Below, piece after piece: positions 33,979-44,639 of a stretch of DNA of 64,000 bases. The stretch's first letter is position 1, and each line of letters begins with the position of its first letter. The stretch is taken from assembly GCA_001600615.1 (NCBI GenBank), contig BCKK01000004.1, forward strand, positions 372,001 to 436,000. The letters are read 5' to 3'. Under the pieces are notes generated by a model. That model did no database searches. It was not told the DNA's origin and worked only from the letters and a program-made list of their open reading frames with translations. This DNA comes from Dioszegia crocea. Taxonomy: Eukaryota > Basidiomycota > Tremellomycetes > Tremellales > Bulleribasidiaceae. The position numbers were made by a program, and so were the translations under genes.

Positions 33979-35403
33979 TCATCCCTCCGCAATCCCATCC
34001 AGCTGCCCCTTGATCGTGCTTGACCACCGCCCATCCACCTTGCCAGTCGAAGAGGAGTCTGTCGATAGCTTAGGGGATGAAGGGTGATCACATGCGAGAC
34101 AAGGTACAGCAGCTTCCAGAGGAAGCCACATGAAAGAGTCGTCAAGCCCACTGAGCTTCCGATGTAGGAGCTGGATGAGCGCGCCCATAGCCTGGAGCAG
34201 CATGTAGCTCTTGACTTCGGATGAGTGGCCCACACCAATTGGAGGGGGGATGGTGGAGTCTAGACGGCCGAGGAGTCTAACGATTGCGGGATCGGATTCG
34301 CCCATTGCTGACGAGCAAAAGAGCGCAATGCCCACTGTAGCCGTCGACTTACGCCCACCTAGCAACAACTTGTTCCGGCCGTCGTTTGCAGCGACGAAAC
34401 CCCGGACAAGGCTCCTGAAGATGACTGCCCAGTCTGTAGTGGACGCATCGGCTATCCATTTCGTGTTTCTTCCGTAATAAATGGGTAGGTGCTCGATTTC
34501 GCCGAGCGATGACTCGGGGATGTGCACGGTGAATGAGTAGTCGCAGATCGGCCCGAAGGTAGTAAAGCCGGGTATGGAGCAAGCGCGCCATCTCGGGATG
34601 TCTAAGGGGAGGGAGTTGTCGCTGCTCAGAGGACCACCGCCTGACACCATCAATGACGGCATCTGCAATGGACCGCTGTGGCAAGGGGCACAGAAGTGGC
34701 TGAGATGTGATGATTCGCAAAGTTCGTAGAGGAGGCCGTTACAAACTTTGGGATTGGGGAAAGGTGAACATTCGATCTTGCCGGCAGGGGTGAGGAGAGA
34801 TTGCGGGACGCCTCCCTTGACACACTCTTTGTATCGCCTCCAGATCCCGTCTTGTCCGCCGTATATACTCCCGATGGAGAGCTTGCGCAGTTTGGGGAAG
34901 ATCTCGCTAGTGGGCCCGGAGTCCCTGATCCCAAAGAGGCAAAGAATCAAGTCTTCAATCTCCCGCGAGCAATGCCACATCTGCTCGCGGTCGAATTCCT
35001 CCCCTACAGCCCCGATGCGTGCCCATTCTTCGCCTCCGGTCTCGAGAAGCCTCGCGTACTTCAAGTCCTCATTCTTCTCTCTGTACTCCAGGCGAAGCGA
35101 CTGGGTATGGGCGAAGAGACGACGCCTGGCTGGAAGATGGGAGGGGGCAAGGAGGGAGGGGCGGTCAATCGTAATGTGTGCGTAGAGGAGTCTTTCGCCA
35201 ATTGCCTGGAAGAGCTGAGAGACTTAGCTATCAGGTCAAAAAAGAAGAGAATAAGTAAAGACAAGACTGACCTTGCAGGTACGGATGATTGATGTAAGGT
35301 CCTGCTGAGCTAGACATGATCGGTCGTCATTCGGTTTGGGGATGGGATGACGTAGATAGCTGATGATCGTAATCCACACCTCAATGGGGATTTCGGCTGG
35401 CAT
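33979..35403 (-). CDS. F-box-like tandem family, copy 10
   Basis: Exon 1 starts at 35403: MPAEIPIEVWITIISYLRHP and QQDLTSIIRTCK. Exon 2 begins LFQAIGERLLYAHITIDRPS. Landmarks: RRRLFAHTQSLRLEYREKNE, FPKLRKLSIGSIYGGQDGIW, LSHFCAPCHSGPLQMPSLMV, YSFTVHIPESSLGEIEHLPI and YYGRNTKWIADAS. The tail is VPCLACDHPSS followed by about 35 extra residues, so CxxC is kept but GS is lost. It has an extra stretch of about 25 residues (around DIPRWRACSIPGFTTFGPIC) before YSFTVHIP, absent from its closest copy 7. Intact; one of the longest members. Confidence 0.8.
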
Positions 35404-35775
35404 GGTGGCGATGGCAATGTAGGTGAAGGCGGGGGAAGTTGTTGAGGCGATGGGGAGAGGGAGAGTGGCGGGAGGTTGATGAGGTTCTTACATAGGGTAG
35501 GAAAAGAAGCTTCTCGAGAAAAGCCCGAGCTGAGAGGTGACAACCATGTCCAGGTCCGACGTGACCGGATTTATGATTGATTTCCCGTTGGGAGCCATAT
35601 CCAAGCCGCCCCAGGATCCACCATGAGCAGCTCGTACTCAGATATCATTGGGCCATTCGCCAACGCCAGTCCTCCTTCGCCCACCGGCGCCCAATCCTCC
35701 CACTCCGCCGAACCCCTCCGTCCGCCGCGCCATCCTTCCGTACTGGCTACCCGGCCTCGGTTCTCAGAGCCTATT
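35404..35775. other. gap between F-box-like copies 10 and 11
   Basis: About 370 nt with the promoter of copy 10 and the 3' UTR of copy 11. Nothing else is seen. Confidence 0.4.
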
Positions 35776-37017
35776 TTAGCTAGCTGGCTCAACTCCAGGA
35801 GGGAGAGATCCGCAGCAAGGGCACGGAGCGGCATCGCTAGAGGGATACCAGCGGAACTTATCCTTTGCTCCACTACCACCCCGACGTAGCTGGGTCTGGA
35901 TAGTATTGCCCATGGTCGAGAGACTCTGCCGGTCTCTCATCGCAGGCGTCTGGGAAGGGAGGTCCTCTGGAGAATCGCCGAATACGCAGCTGAAGAACAT
36001 ATCAATGTCTGTCGCGTCCGTGGCGATTTGGGTGAAGCTTTTGGGACTGATTTTCCGAAATTGATTGGTGGAGCGGACCATCTGACCCATGACGTTGCCC
36101 ATGGTTTCCCATTCCGTACCCGGCTGGGTGTCAGACACGTAGCGTACTTTGGAACCGAAGGGGATGGTGAAATTGGGGTATTCGACCGAGATGTGAGATG
36201 TGAGATCAAATTTGGTCTTTTCGCCGTAGATGGGATGAACAAAGCCTGCCGAGGGGGTCGTGAGCGTGTGGAGTGGTCCGAGACTCCCCCGCACACAGAG
36301 CTGTCGGATGTTTGACGAGTAGGCTACCTGGTGGAATATATCTGCACAGAATTTGTTATCTCCGGGGATATCCGAGGGGACTGACAACCCCGACGGGTGC
36401 TGGGAGGTGTAGACGTTGTAATTGACCCAAGTCTCATCGTCTCCTCCGTAGATGGACCCGATTGCGACAGTGTGAAGTTTAGGGAGCAGCTTCCGCGTCG
36501 GACCTTGGATGATGGGCATCATGCACGCGCACAAAGATTGCACCTCCGCTGTGCAGGCCGCTATGCTAGAAGCGCTGCCCGGCATCGAACCAACCTTGTC
36601 CCACGCGCCTTTTACGCCTTTAGAGAAGAGGTGTAAGTAAGGCACTTCGGGGTGCTTGTCCGAGTATTCGAGGAAAAGGTTCTGGGTATGGGCGAATAAG
36701 CGCCGCTTTTGGTCGAGCCCAGCGGAGGTAGTGGGGAAAAGCTTTCCCATTTGGTCGCTCACGATCGTGCGATAGAGTAGCTTTTCCGATATCGATTGGA
36801 ACAGCTAATTCCGTCAGTATCTTTCCGGTCATTCACTTTTGATTACGAGGGGGTGAGATGTGGGTAGATCACACACCTTGCAGGTTCGGACAGCCGAGGT
36901 CAAATCTTGCTGGCGTATTTCTCGTCGCGGTACGCGAGAACGAGCTTCGGGGATCGGATTTCTCAGAAACGAGAGGATCCGATACCAGATCTCATACGGT
37001 AGGTCTGGGTTGGACAT
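35776..37017 (-). CDS. F-box-like tandem family, copy 11
   Basis: Exon 1 starts at 37017: MSNPDLPYEIWYRILSFLRN and PRREIRQQDLTSAVRTCK, followed by donor GTGTGT. Exon 2 reads LFQSISEKLLYRTIVSDQMG. Landmarks: KRRLFAHTQNLFLEYSDKHP, LHTVAIGSIYGGDDETWVNY, IRQLCVRGSLGPLHTLTTPS, IPFGSKVRYVSDTQPGTEWE and the tail RWYPSSDAAPCPCCGSLPPG. Intact. It is the best template for reading pseudogene copy 9. Confidence 0.8.
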
Positions 37018-37444
37018 CGTGAAGGCTGTTGACAGTTCCAGCAGGGACAAGTGGATAGATGAAAGTCAAAAACTGAAGGGCAAGGCCAAGGCAGATGGGT
37101 AACGTAATCCGGATTGTACTCTACGGTGAGAATCTGAGATGCGTGAGTGTGGCAGTTCTGCTCATCGGCAGACTCTAAGCTTCAGTTGGACTTCTGAGCA
37201 GGTAGGCAGAGGCCTTCTGGACGACCCTGAGCCCTAGTGATGAAAGCTAGGACAGTCAGAAGCAGGACTGAAACCGCTGCACACTTTACCATTCCGAAGT
37301 ACTTCTCACGCTCTATAAGTATACTTTGCCTTCATAACTACTCCCTCCACGCCCCCTTACAACCTCCCTCCCTAGCTAAACCGCAAGCATGCCGCCACTC
37401 CGCCAATGAGACTTCTCACGGCGGTCCGCGAGGCAGTACACTCA
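37018..37444. other. gap between F-box-like copy 11 and ceramidase 1
   Basis: About 430 nt with the promoter of copy 11 and the 3' UTR of ceramidase 1. No gene seen. Confidence 0.4.
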
Positions 37445-38734
37445 CTACTGCACCTTGATCCGCTCTGAAGCTTCTTCACCTGTGGGTGTTTTGAGTGACG
37501 CGGGAGGGGCAGCTCGATAGCACACGGGGAACCATGCCGAGGTGTCGAAGTCGTAAGCTTCCGGTGTAGTCTTGGTGGCCAGTTGCAGGTCTGACAGTCA
37601 GCTCATATCCCTCAAATAGCCAAGGAACTGGAACGTGGGTCCGACACTGAGTGAAAATACTTACAGATTGAAGCAGTCAACATCTGGAATGAACCGTATG
37701 CGGTCAAGATATGCCAATAGCCGTGTCCTGATATATCAGCTGGGGCTCAAATCCTCCTTCACAATAGCCCAAGGCTACAACAGCTACTCAACACAGGTCA
37801 TGAAGGACAGAAACTCACCCTCCAGCACAAACCCAAGAGGCCCCAATACCTCCCTTCCACGTCTCAACGCATCGCAGAAGAAGTTATCGATGTTCCAGAT
37901 GATAAAACCCAGCACGAATGTCGCAATCCCAGTGACAAGGATCTGTAACACATCCTCTTGCTTCTTACTGTTCACGCCGGGTCGTTTGGCGAGTTGGCGC
38001 ATGAAAAGGAAATTCCTGCTGACGAAGGAGAGGAGAATCCCGCCGAATGCGATTTGGTGGTAGACAGGATTTGGAAGGTAGATACTGGGCTGGTCAGCTT
38101 GGGTTTGAGAGCTGTGAAGCGCGTAGACGAACTAGGATAGGGTGACGAAAATATCCCAGGCAAGCAGGACTACAGGGCCTACCAGACCAAATCTGGGCGT
38201 GAACCCTGGTAAGGTGTCAAGAATGAGATAGCCGCAGTATGATACGAGGTAAATCTGCCATATCAGCTTTTGCTCCATCCATCTTCGAGTTCGCTCCGAA
38301 GATATCGGGCTTGAGCTGGTCGAAGCGCCCTTCCGCCCCCTTTATCAGTAGCATGACCGACAACTCACCATAGGCAGCTCATCCATCAACTGCCACTCCC
38401 ACTTCAGAGTAGCGTGGAACCCAAAGCTTCCCAGCCCGATCCCAGTCGCGCCCAGATAGGCCAGCGCATAGCGTTTTCGGAGACCTCCCTTTAGACTCGC
38501 CCAACAGCCGTAAATTCCAAGCAAGATAGCCGGGAGGTTTGTCAAGCTGTTGTAGAACTCGGCGACGTAGGGCGAGTGTTCATAATTCAGCTCGCACCAG
38601 TCTATGGTAGCGGTATGATTGCCAAAGACTGCGAGAGGTCAGGATCGGAGTCGCAAAAAATCGGCCAGTAAAAAGGGGCCAAACTCACATCCGTGGCTTA
38701 TCTGGCCATCTCGTAGATGATCAAAAGCTGACAT
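37445..38734 (-). CDS. alkaline ceramidase, copy 1 (aPHC/ACER family)
   Basis: Alkaline ceramidases (yeast Ypc1/Ydc1, human ACER1-3) are seven-TM enzymes of the ER/Golgi that cleave ceramide to a sphingoid base and a fatty acid. Exon 1 starts at 38734, MSAFDHLRDGQISHG; the intron then joins FFGNHTATIDWCELNYEHSP in phase. Ca-site residues of the family (D, W, E, N of DWCELNY and E of AEFYN) are present. Next comes GLGSFGFHATLKWEWQLMDE with the catalytic Ser, the zinc His and the Asp in ACER spacing. Later exons give LPNPVYHQIAFGGILL and HGYWHILTAYGSF with the two C-terminal zinc His. The tail ends SERIKVQ at 37445. About six exons, intact. Confidence 0.92.
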
Positions 38735-39378
38735 TCCCGCACACGAGCCCGAGAGATATGGACAGTTGACGACTGCCCTCGTCTGTTGAGTAAACCACAA
38801 GTAGAGTGATGTTTCACTAGCTGTGGAGCAAGTGGAGTTGGAATTTTGATCATACACCCGGATATACCCGCCAACACCACAACTCTGTATATCCGGGTGA
38901 GGATGTCTGAAGAGAGCAGCCACGGACAGTTCATAGCCAGCATGGTCTACGAGCAGCTCCTGAGTACACTGTGCCAGCGCCATCCTCTGAACCGATACTA
39001 CCTATGTGCTTGAGAAGTCGTTCCCGTGGCACGGCTCCGAAGCGCCTACTCGGGTATCTACCAAATGCCCAATCCCGGTAGGGCTTTCCAGGTCCTCTTT
39101 GAGAAAGTTACATCGAGGGTGATTCCAAAAACTGCGGCGATGTCAGCGTGCGACCAAGCTGCGGGGTGATAGACCAACATAAGCTTACCTCAGAGTCCGG
39201 CTGAAGTCCCTTTTCTCGGCACGCAAGACGCACGTCCGCTAACTCCCTTCCCGCGGCCACCTCCAGCCAATTTCTCCCCGACCAACCAACCCAGCACGCC
39301 TGCCCGCCATTCTCCATTGCCCCATCTCCGACTATCCCGGCCTTGCCCTGATCCTCCGCCCGACACCAAGACCTCCCA
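38735..39378. other. gap between ceramidase 1 and F-box-like copy 12
   Basis: About 640 nt with the promoter of ceramidase 1 and the 3' UTR of copy 12. Open frames in it have no recognisable motif. Confidence 0.4.
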
Positions 39379-40652
39379 TCACTTCGGAGAAGGTGGCGGA
39401 CGTGAGCCACAGGCCGAACATGGCGGGGCCATGTCGGATGGTAGCCAACTCAAAGAAAATTCGATACCGAATTCCCGGCTGTACTGTTGCTGGAGGGATG
39501 AACCGATTCTGAACGTCCGCCTTCGCTCTGCAGTGTCGAGAGATGTGGTGAGGTCAGGAGGAATGGGGCGGCTATCGAGACGCTCGAAGTACTCCGCCAT
39601 GACCTGCGGCAGCGGCGCATCGAAGGTCATATCCGCGTAGATCTCGATGTCTATGAAATCGTATGGGTCACCTGTGATCGTACCATCCTTGTACTTCTCG
39701 ACGGCATCCTCAAGGTTCACCTTAATGATGTCGACTAGGTCAATGTATGGGGAGGTAGGGTCATCGCAAACCCATCGGGTGATCGAGTTGTAGTTGATAG
39801 GGAGGATGACGGCTCCGGGATGCACGTAGAAATGGGATGTACAGACAAATTCTGCACACACGGCCGTGGAGTTGGTTGGTGAAAACGTCACTCTCGGTAA
39901 TTGTAAGGGACCTAGCATGGCGCGTACGCAAACGTGTTCGAGGTCCACTAGGGTGAGGCAGAACTCGTGATAGAGCTCAGCCGCCGATAACGTGGTAGGG
40001 GGGAAGGGGCATGGTCGTATTCGAGCATTTCGGGCTTCTTTCACCGAAACGATGTATCGCCCCCAGATGCCGTCTGCACCGCCATCGCCTCCGTAAATCG
40101 ACCCGACCGAAATGGTCTGGAGATTCGGGAAGAGGTCTTTACTACGTCCACCCCGTTTCACGACTGTGAAGGCCTGCACCAGATCCTCAACCTCCTCCTT
40201 GCAGGCCTACAACGTGATGTAGTCCATCGTCCCTTGCTCGAATGCAATCATCTTCCAGGCACCTTGCTTGCCTAGGAGGTATTCGTACGATGGCTGCCCC
40301 TGCTTGCCCCGGTACTCGAGATTGAGAGATACGGTATGAGCAAGCAAGCGGCGCTTTGAGGCGATTTCAGCTGGGGAAGAGGGGAGGACTTGATGGAAGT
40401 TGTCGGTAGCGATGTGCTTGAAATCAAAGGTTGACATATCTCGGCAAACACTGGACCATCAGTCTTTTGTCCTTTTATATCAGAGGCTATGGACTCACGT
40501 CTGCACACCCTTGCGGCTGAACACAGATCAGATTGAAGGGAGTGGAGGTCGGAGCGTGAAGGCTCGGATAGAGGCTCGGGTATGGGTTTGCGAAGGTATC
40601 CCAGGATAGGGATCCATACTTCGACCGGTAAAGCAAGCATGGTGGTAGCCAT
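39379..40652 (-). pseudogene. F-box-like tandem family, copy 12, one in-frame stop
   Basis: Exon 1 starts at 40652: MATTMLALPVEVWIPILGYL and SLQSDLCSAARVCR. It splices in phase to HMSTFDFKHIATDNFHQVLP, then KRRLLAHTVSLNLEYRGKQG. A single TAG at 40207-40209 interrupts the frame between DYITL and ACKEEVEDLVQAF, where other copies have the conserved Cys-Glu helix. The frame goes on unchanged to the end: LQTISVGSIYGGDGGADGIW, LEHVCVRAMLGPLQLPRVTF, LPINYNSITRWVCDDP and the tail PPCSACGSRPPPSPK at 39379. Everything but the one codon looks functional, so this is a very young pseudogene, an allele, a readthrough gene or a base-call error. Confidence 0.7.
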
Positions 40653-41154
40653 TAGCGATGATATAGATGCTACGCTGAGGGCGTGGGATCTATAGCGGTA
40701 GGTAGCAAGGAACGTGTGGGAACGTGTGACATCGTTGTTGTTGTTGTCCATAAGAGGCAATTTTCTATAGTGGCGCAGGATGGTGATGCATGATGGGCGA
40801 GAGACTGAGCGCTGTCCGTTACTTATGACTGGACATACTATACACGTACTCACGCATGCACCTCTATGTTCGCGCTGCGCAGGACGATGATGTACACCAT
40901 TCGTCTATAATTTCCACCGGCGCGGTATCAGTCCAAGCTTGATCCGCCTAGGGCTAAGAGTCAGCCCTACACCCAGTCCGACGACCGTAGGCCTGGGTGA
41001 GCACAATGGTAGTTTGTACATGGAGGCATCTATATCTATCAGTCTATAGGTCTCAGGGCCACAGTACAGGCTTCGAGGGTGTCGGCATGCAGCGGGCCGT
41101 CTCGTTGTCTTCTCATCGCCAGCCTGCAGCCCCTGCTCGGTCCTTCTTCTTCAC
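40653..41154. other. gap between F-box-like copy 12 and ceramidase 2
   Basis: About 500 nt. The part from about 40820 matches, with gaps, the sequence at 44640-44970 downstream of ceramidase 3, so it belongs to the duplicated block. No gene seen. Confidence 0.45.
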
Positions 41155-42690
41155 CTAAGCCTGCTTAACGTCTGGTCCGACAGCGCCACTCTCGGACTCC
41201 ACGCGGTAACAGTCGGGGAACCAGGCCGTGGCGTCATAGTCGTATGTCCCCAGTGAAGTTTTAGCTGCGAGGATCAGGTCTAGATGTATCAGCGGGAGAT
41301 CTGAGATCGTAGAGTTGAGAAAGTCTTGACTTACACACTCCACAGGTGAATCCTAAGTACGCGCCATATCCAGCTAGGATATGCCAGTATCCATGCCCTA
41401 ACACATCAGCAATCATCTTCTGCCCCAGATTCAAAGACACGACGATTTACCCTCCAGAACAAACCCCAATGGCCCCAATACCTCCCTCCCCCTTCTCAAC
41501 CCCTCACAGAAGTAATTATCCACATTCCAAATAGTAAACCCCAGCACGAATATCCCCACACCCATCATGAACGTCCGGATGACTTTGCCCGATTCCGAGT
41601 CTGAGCGGATATCGAGCTTGTGGATGAGGATGCCGACTTGGATGATACTTAGGACGATGAGACCGCCGAATGCTAGTTGATGATATGTGGGGTCGGGTAG
41701 GTATAGGCTGTGGATCAGTTGGACGGCACCGGAGGAAGAGGGAAAGACGTACTATGAGACTGTAATGAGGATATTGAACGCTGCGAGGCTCAAAGGACCT
41801 AGAATGCCAAAGCGGGAAGTAAAACCTGGCGAGGTGTCGAATAGGAGGTACGCCATATAGGACACAAAGTAGATCTGGGCCATTAGCATTTGCTTCAGTC
41901 GATGGCGGGAGGACATACCATCGGCAACTCATCCATCAACTGCCACTCCCATCGGAGGGACGCATGGAACCCAAAGCTGCCGATGCCAATGACCACCAGT
42001 CCCAGATATCCAGCCGCGTACCGCCGCCTCAGTCCGCCCTTGAGACTCGCATAACATCCCCATAGACCGAGGAGGACTGAGGGAAGGTTGGTGAGTGTGT
42101 TGTAGAACTCGGCGACGTAGGGCGTGATGGCGTAGTTGGTCTCGCACCAGTCTATAGAGGATGTATGGGGTCCGTAGTTTGTCTGAATCAGCTGGGGAGG
42201 CCTGACACGGTCGGACTGATGGAGACTTACAGCCATGGTCAATCTGTCCAACTCTGAGGTGATCAAAGGCTCCCATGTTTAGCGACTATACTTTACTTGA
42301 TTGGAGCTATAAATCAGAATGGGGGTTGACGCTTAAGTAGTTGAAGGCGGCTGTATCTGTCCAGGGGTATGTATGTCAGCAAAGTGGGGGAGGGAGGGGG
42401 AAAGGTGGGGGAGTGAGGGGGAAACGCCATCAGCCACGGAGCTCGAAGGGTGGATCTGTAGTATCGAACAAAGGGAGGGAAGAGGGATCTCAGATTTTCC
42501 TTTGATGAGCAGACATGCGCGCTGTTTGGCCCCACTCTCACCCCGGCTTTGAGTAAGGAGTAACAAGCCTTGTTCTCCTCTGCCCCCCCTGAGGCACATG
42601 CTCGAGATTTCTGATCGGTTTAGAGTTCCAGGCACGACTCGCACTGGGCGGAAAGGAGGGCAGCAGAGGGCAGCAGTGAAGGGGTCGGAG
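40820..42690. repeat. segmental duplication, block A (partner 44640-46600)
   Basis: The block holds ceramidase 2 with about 330 nt of 3' flank and 400 nt of 5' flank. Shared marks: a CGTTCGCGCTG stretch near 40880, also near 44700. Upstream, AAAGTGGGGGAGGGAGGGGG near 42380 recurs near 46225, and TGGGCGGAAAGGAGGG near 42645 recurs near 46550. Borders are by eye. Confidence 0.6.
41155..42276 (-). CDS. alkaline ceramidase, copy 2, possible frame problem at exon 2
   Basis: Family residues are all present: SSIDWCETNYAITPYVAEFY, GIGSFGFHASLRWEWQLMDE, then a later HQLAFGG exon and HGYWHILAGYGAYLGF near 41350-41400. The C-terminus ends ESGAVGPDVKQA at 41155. Exon 1 starts at 42276 with MGAFDHLRVGQIDHG and the donor GTAAGT as in copies 3 and 4. 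The only acceptor in place (TTCAG, near 42184) leaves four extra bases before the conserved TAC-GGA, so the normal exon 1-2 join is out of frame. An ATG at 42266 in the other frame reads through the unspliced intron into the body and could rescue it with an altered N-terminus. Otherwise intact. Confidence 0.8.
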
Positions 42691-42799
42691 TCAATGTGAT
42701 CTAGTGATACCAGAAGGAGGGGGCAGTTGAGTGTGGTTATCTGCTCATAATGATGTGCAAGAGCAATAGGATATCGGCATTTGGGCGTTGCAGGCTGTC
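42277..42799. other. gap upstream of ceramidase 2
   Basis: About 520 nt, mostly the duplicated promoter block shared with ceramidase 3. It contains G-rich runs near 42380-42430. No gene seen. Confidence 0.4.
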
Positions 42800-42915
42800 C
42801 TCACGAGCAGTAGAGGATCTACCGACAAAGGTCGCAATTCCATCGAGATGACTCCGTACAGCTTCGGCGTGCCGCTCGGGATTCGCATCGACCGCGGATT
42901 CACAGCAGCAGGGAC
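42800..42915 (-). pseudogene. fragment of an alkaline ceramidase gene
   Basis: The minus-strand sequence reads DANPERHAEAVRSHLDGIAT, against DANPERHAKVVRTLLNGIAT in ceramidase 4. The DNA is nearly identical over short runs (for example GACAAAGGTCGCAATTCC at 42823-42840 and near 47515). Neither the active-site exons nor a proper continuation are present: the frame turns into unrelated sequence after FVG. It is a leftover of a further ceramidase copy, closer to copy 4 than to copies 2 and 3. Confidence 0.65.
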
Positions 42916-43164
42916 TGAGAACGAGTGTGGGCAGTATATAGATGACACAGGGTCGGAGGGAAGAGAATGCATCTATAGTGAGGGATGAGATGATTGTTGT
43001 TGTCCGAAAGGGGAAATTCTGGCCCGCTCGGAGCGATCCGGGGCCCCGCCCGGAGCCCGCCGGACAGGACCGACCAACCTTCAAGCTGTCTCTGAACCAC
43101 TGTACCATATACTCAACAGTGTAGACCGATTCCGATGTCATATTCAGGCATAAGGAGGGGTAAT

Positions 43165-44618
43165 ATGAGCAATAAAGTGAGTAACGCCAGTCCAGGGATG
43201 TGCAGAAGTCGTAATCGGCGCGGGAAGCAGTCCTGGCCGTTGAAGGCGATGTTCCCGGACCGCTTCCTTCCCTCCCCTCATGATGCTGCAAAGATACTGA
43301 TATTCGCAGTCCACTCAGCGGGGTGAACAATCAAGTAAGCATCTACTCTGCGAGAGAATTGCGTACACCTGCTGAAATGTAGACTCAACACCAAACCGAA
43401 GCCGACCAGCCGACATCAACCAACACTCATCATCAACCCAACCGCGCTCTTCCCCAGCTTACGCCCCCACCTCCATCCCTCGTCGAGGCCTTAACGCCCC
43501 AATCAGCCACAACACGCCCAATCAGCCACCCAAAAATGCCATTTCGGCCGCTTTTGATTCGCACAAATCCGTCGAAGCAAGACGTCAAGAAGCGATTGCC
43601 TTGAAGCGGCGACGCGAGATTGAAACTGCGCCGGGGTACAAGAGTATGGAGAGTACTATCAAGAAGTATAAGTATACGGGGCCTGATCCGCGAGATGAGG
43701 TGGTGGCGGGCTCGTCGGGCAAATTGGGAGATGATGGGAAAGGGAGGGAGGGCGGGGTGGTGATGAATCAGTTGCGGGGTGGGGGAGATAGGACGAAAGA
43801 GTGGGTGAGGGATGTGGCAAAGAAGGAGTATGAGCAGGAAGGTGACGAAGAGCTATCCACAACGGTCGAGGATGATGATGTGATTGGCTTATCGGACGAT
43901 GACGAGAAGGATGACATGTTCGATAGTGTGAGTTCTATCGTTCTTCTCATTCTCTCCCTTATACTGGTCAATGGCTGAGCTGATCCGCAGATCCTCTCTG
44001 CCAACTCTAAAGGGAATAGAAAGAAAAACACTCTCGAACCCATCAAGCCCTTCCGCTCAATCCAAGTCCAGACTGCCAATTCCACATCCAGGCCCATGGC
44101 CCCGACGCAGCAAGATCAATCTCGAGCATGGCCTACGCCCAAGGTACTCCCGCAAGCCCCGCCGAGACCTGTACCTACACCCGCGCCCATTCCCGCTATC
44201 TCGAACAGCCAGCGACCGAGGTATGGCTACGGCAATCCATCAACCCGGCCCACGACTACCAACTCAAAGCCGAAAAAGATCAAGAACCCCTCTCGGCGGA
44301 ATCCCCCTGCGCCGCCTGCGCCTCCGCATGGGCAGTCTACTAGAATGTGGCAAAAGCGCGAGCAAGATAAGGTGGATGAGGATGATGAGTATGGAGATGA
44401 TGCGTTTGATCAGGTGAGTCGGTATTGTTCAGCTGGATGAGGTGCAGCGTGCTGAGATTTGACAGTTGCTCGCTACGACCACGACATTTGACGATGGGAC
44501 TGACATGTACGCTGATCCTGGATTCGACGAGGTGAGTCCGATGGAAGGCAGGGAGTATTCTCAAAGCTGATTTGTGCAGGCCCTCGAAGCTGCTCTGGCA
44601 AATGGCGCGGGATGGTGA
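43165..44618 (+). CDS. unrecognised small nuclear-type protein between the ceramidase blocks
   Basis: I do not recognise this protein. The model starts at 43165 (MSNK), with an intron 43177-43309 leading to STQRGEQS, then a phase-1 intron to the long exon from about 43383. That exon carries SIPRRGLNAPISHNTPNQPP, SHKSVEARRQEAIALKRRRE and an acidic end VEDDDVIGLSDDDEKDDMFD. Later exons are Pro-rich (PRPVPTPAPIPAISNSQRPR) and basic (KPKKIKNPSRRN). The last two short exons are acidic, DDGTDMYADPGFDE, then EALEAALANGAGW-like to the stop at 44618. All joins keep frame. Alternating basic and acidic low-complexity stretches suggest a DNA- or RNA-associated nuclear protein. It is the only + strand gene between 22.6 and 61.4 kb. 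Confidence 0.6.
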
Positions 44619-44639
44619 TGGAAAGATACGGGGTGGTAA

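Noticed and set aside
40190..40265. An intron in F-box-like copy 12 that would remove the in-frame TAG
   Set aside because: A 56-nt GTGCCT...TTGTAG segment exists, but removing it shifts the frame into TGA and deletes a conserved stretch.
42360..42430. G-rich run as a G-quadruplex promoter element
   Set aside because: It is copied upstream of ceramidase 3 as part of the block duplication, so conservation is explained by recent duplication alone.
42737..43330. A 197-codon minus-strand open frame as a real gene
   Set aside because: Only about 22 codons match a ceramidase; the rest is unrelated and overlaps the start of the + strand gene.
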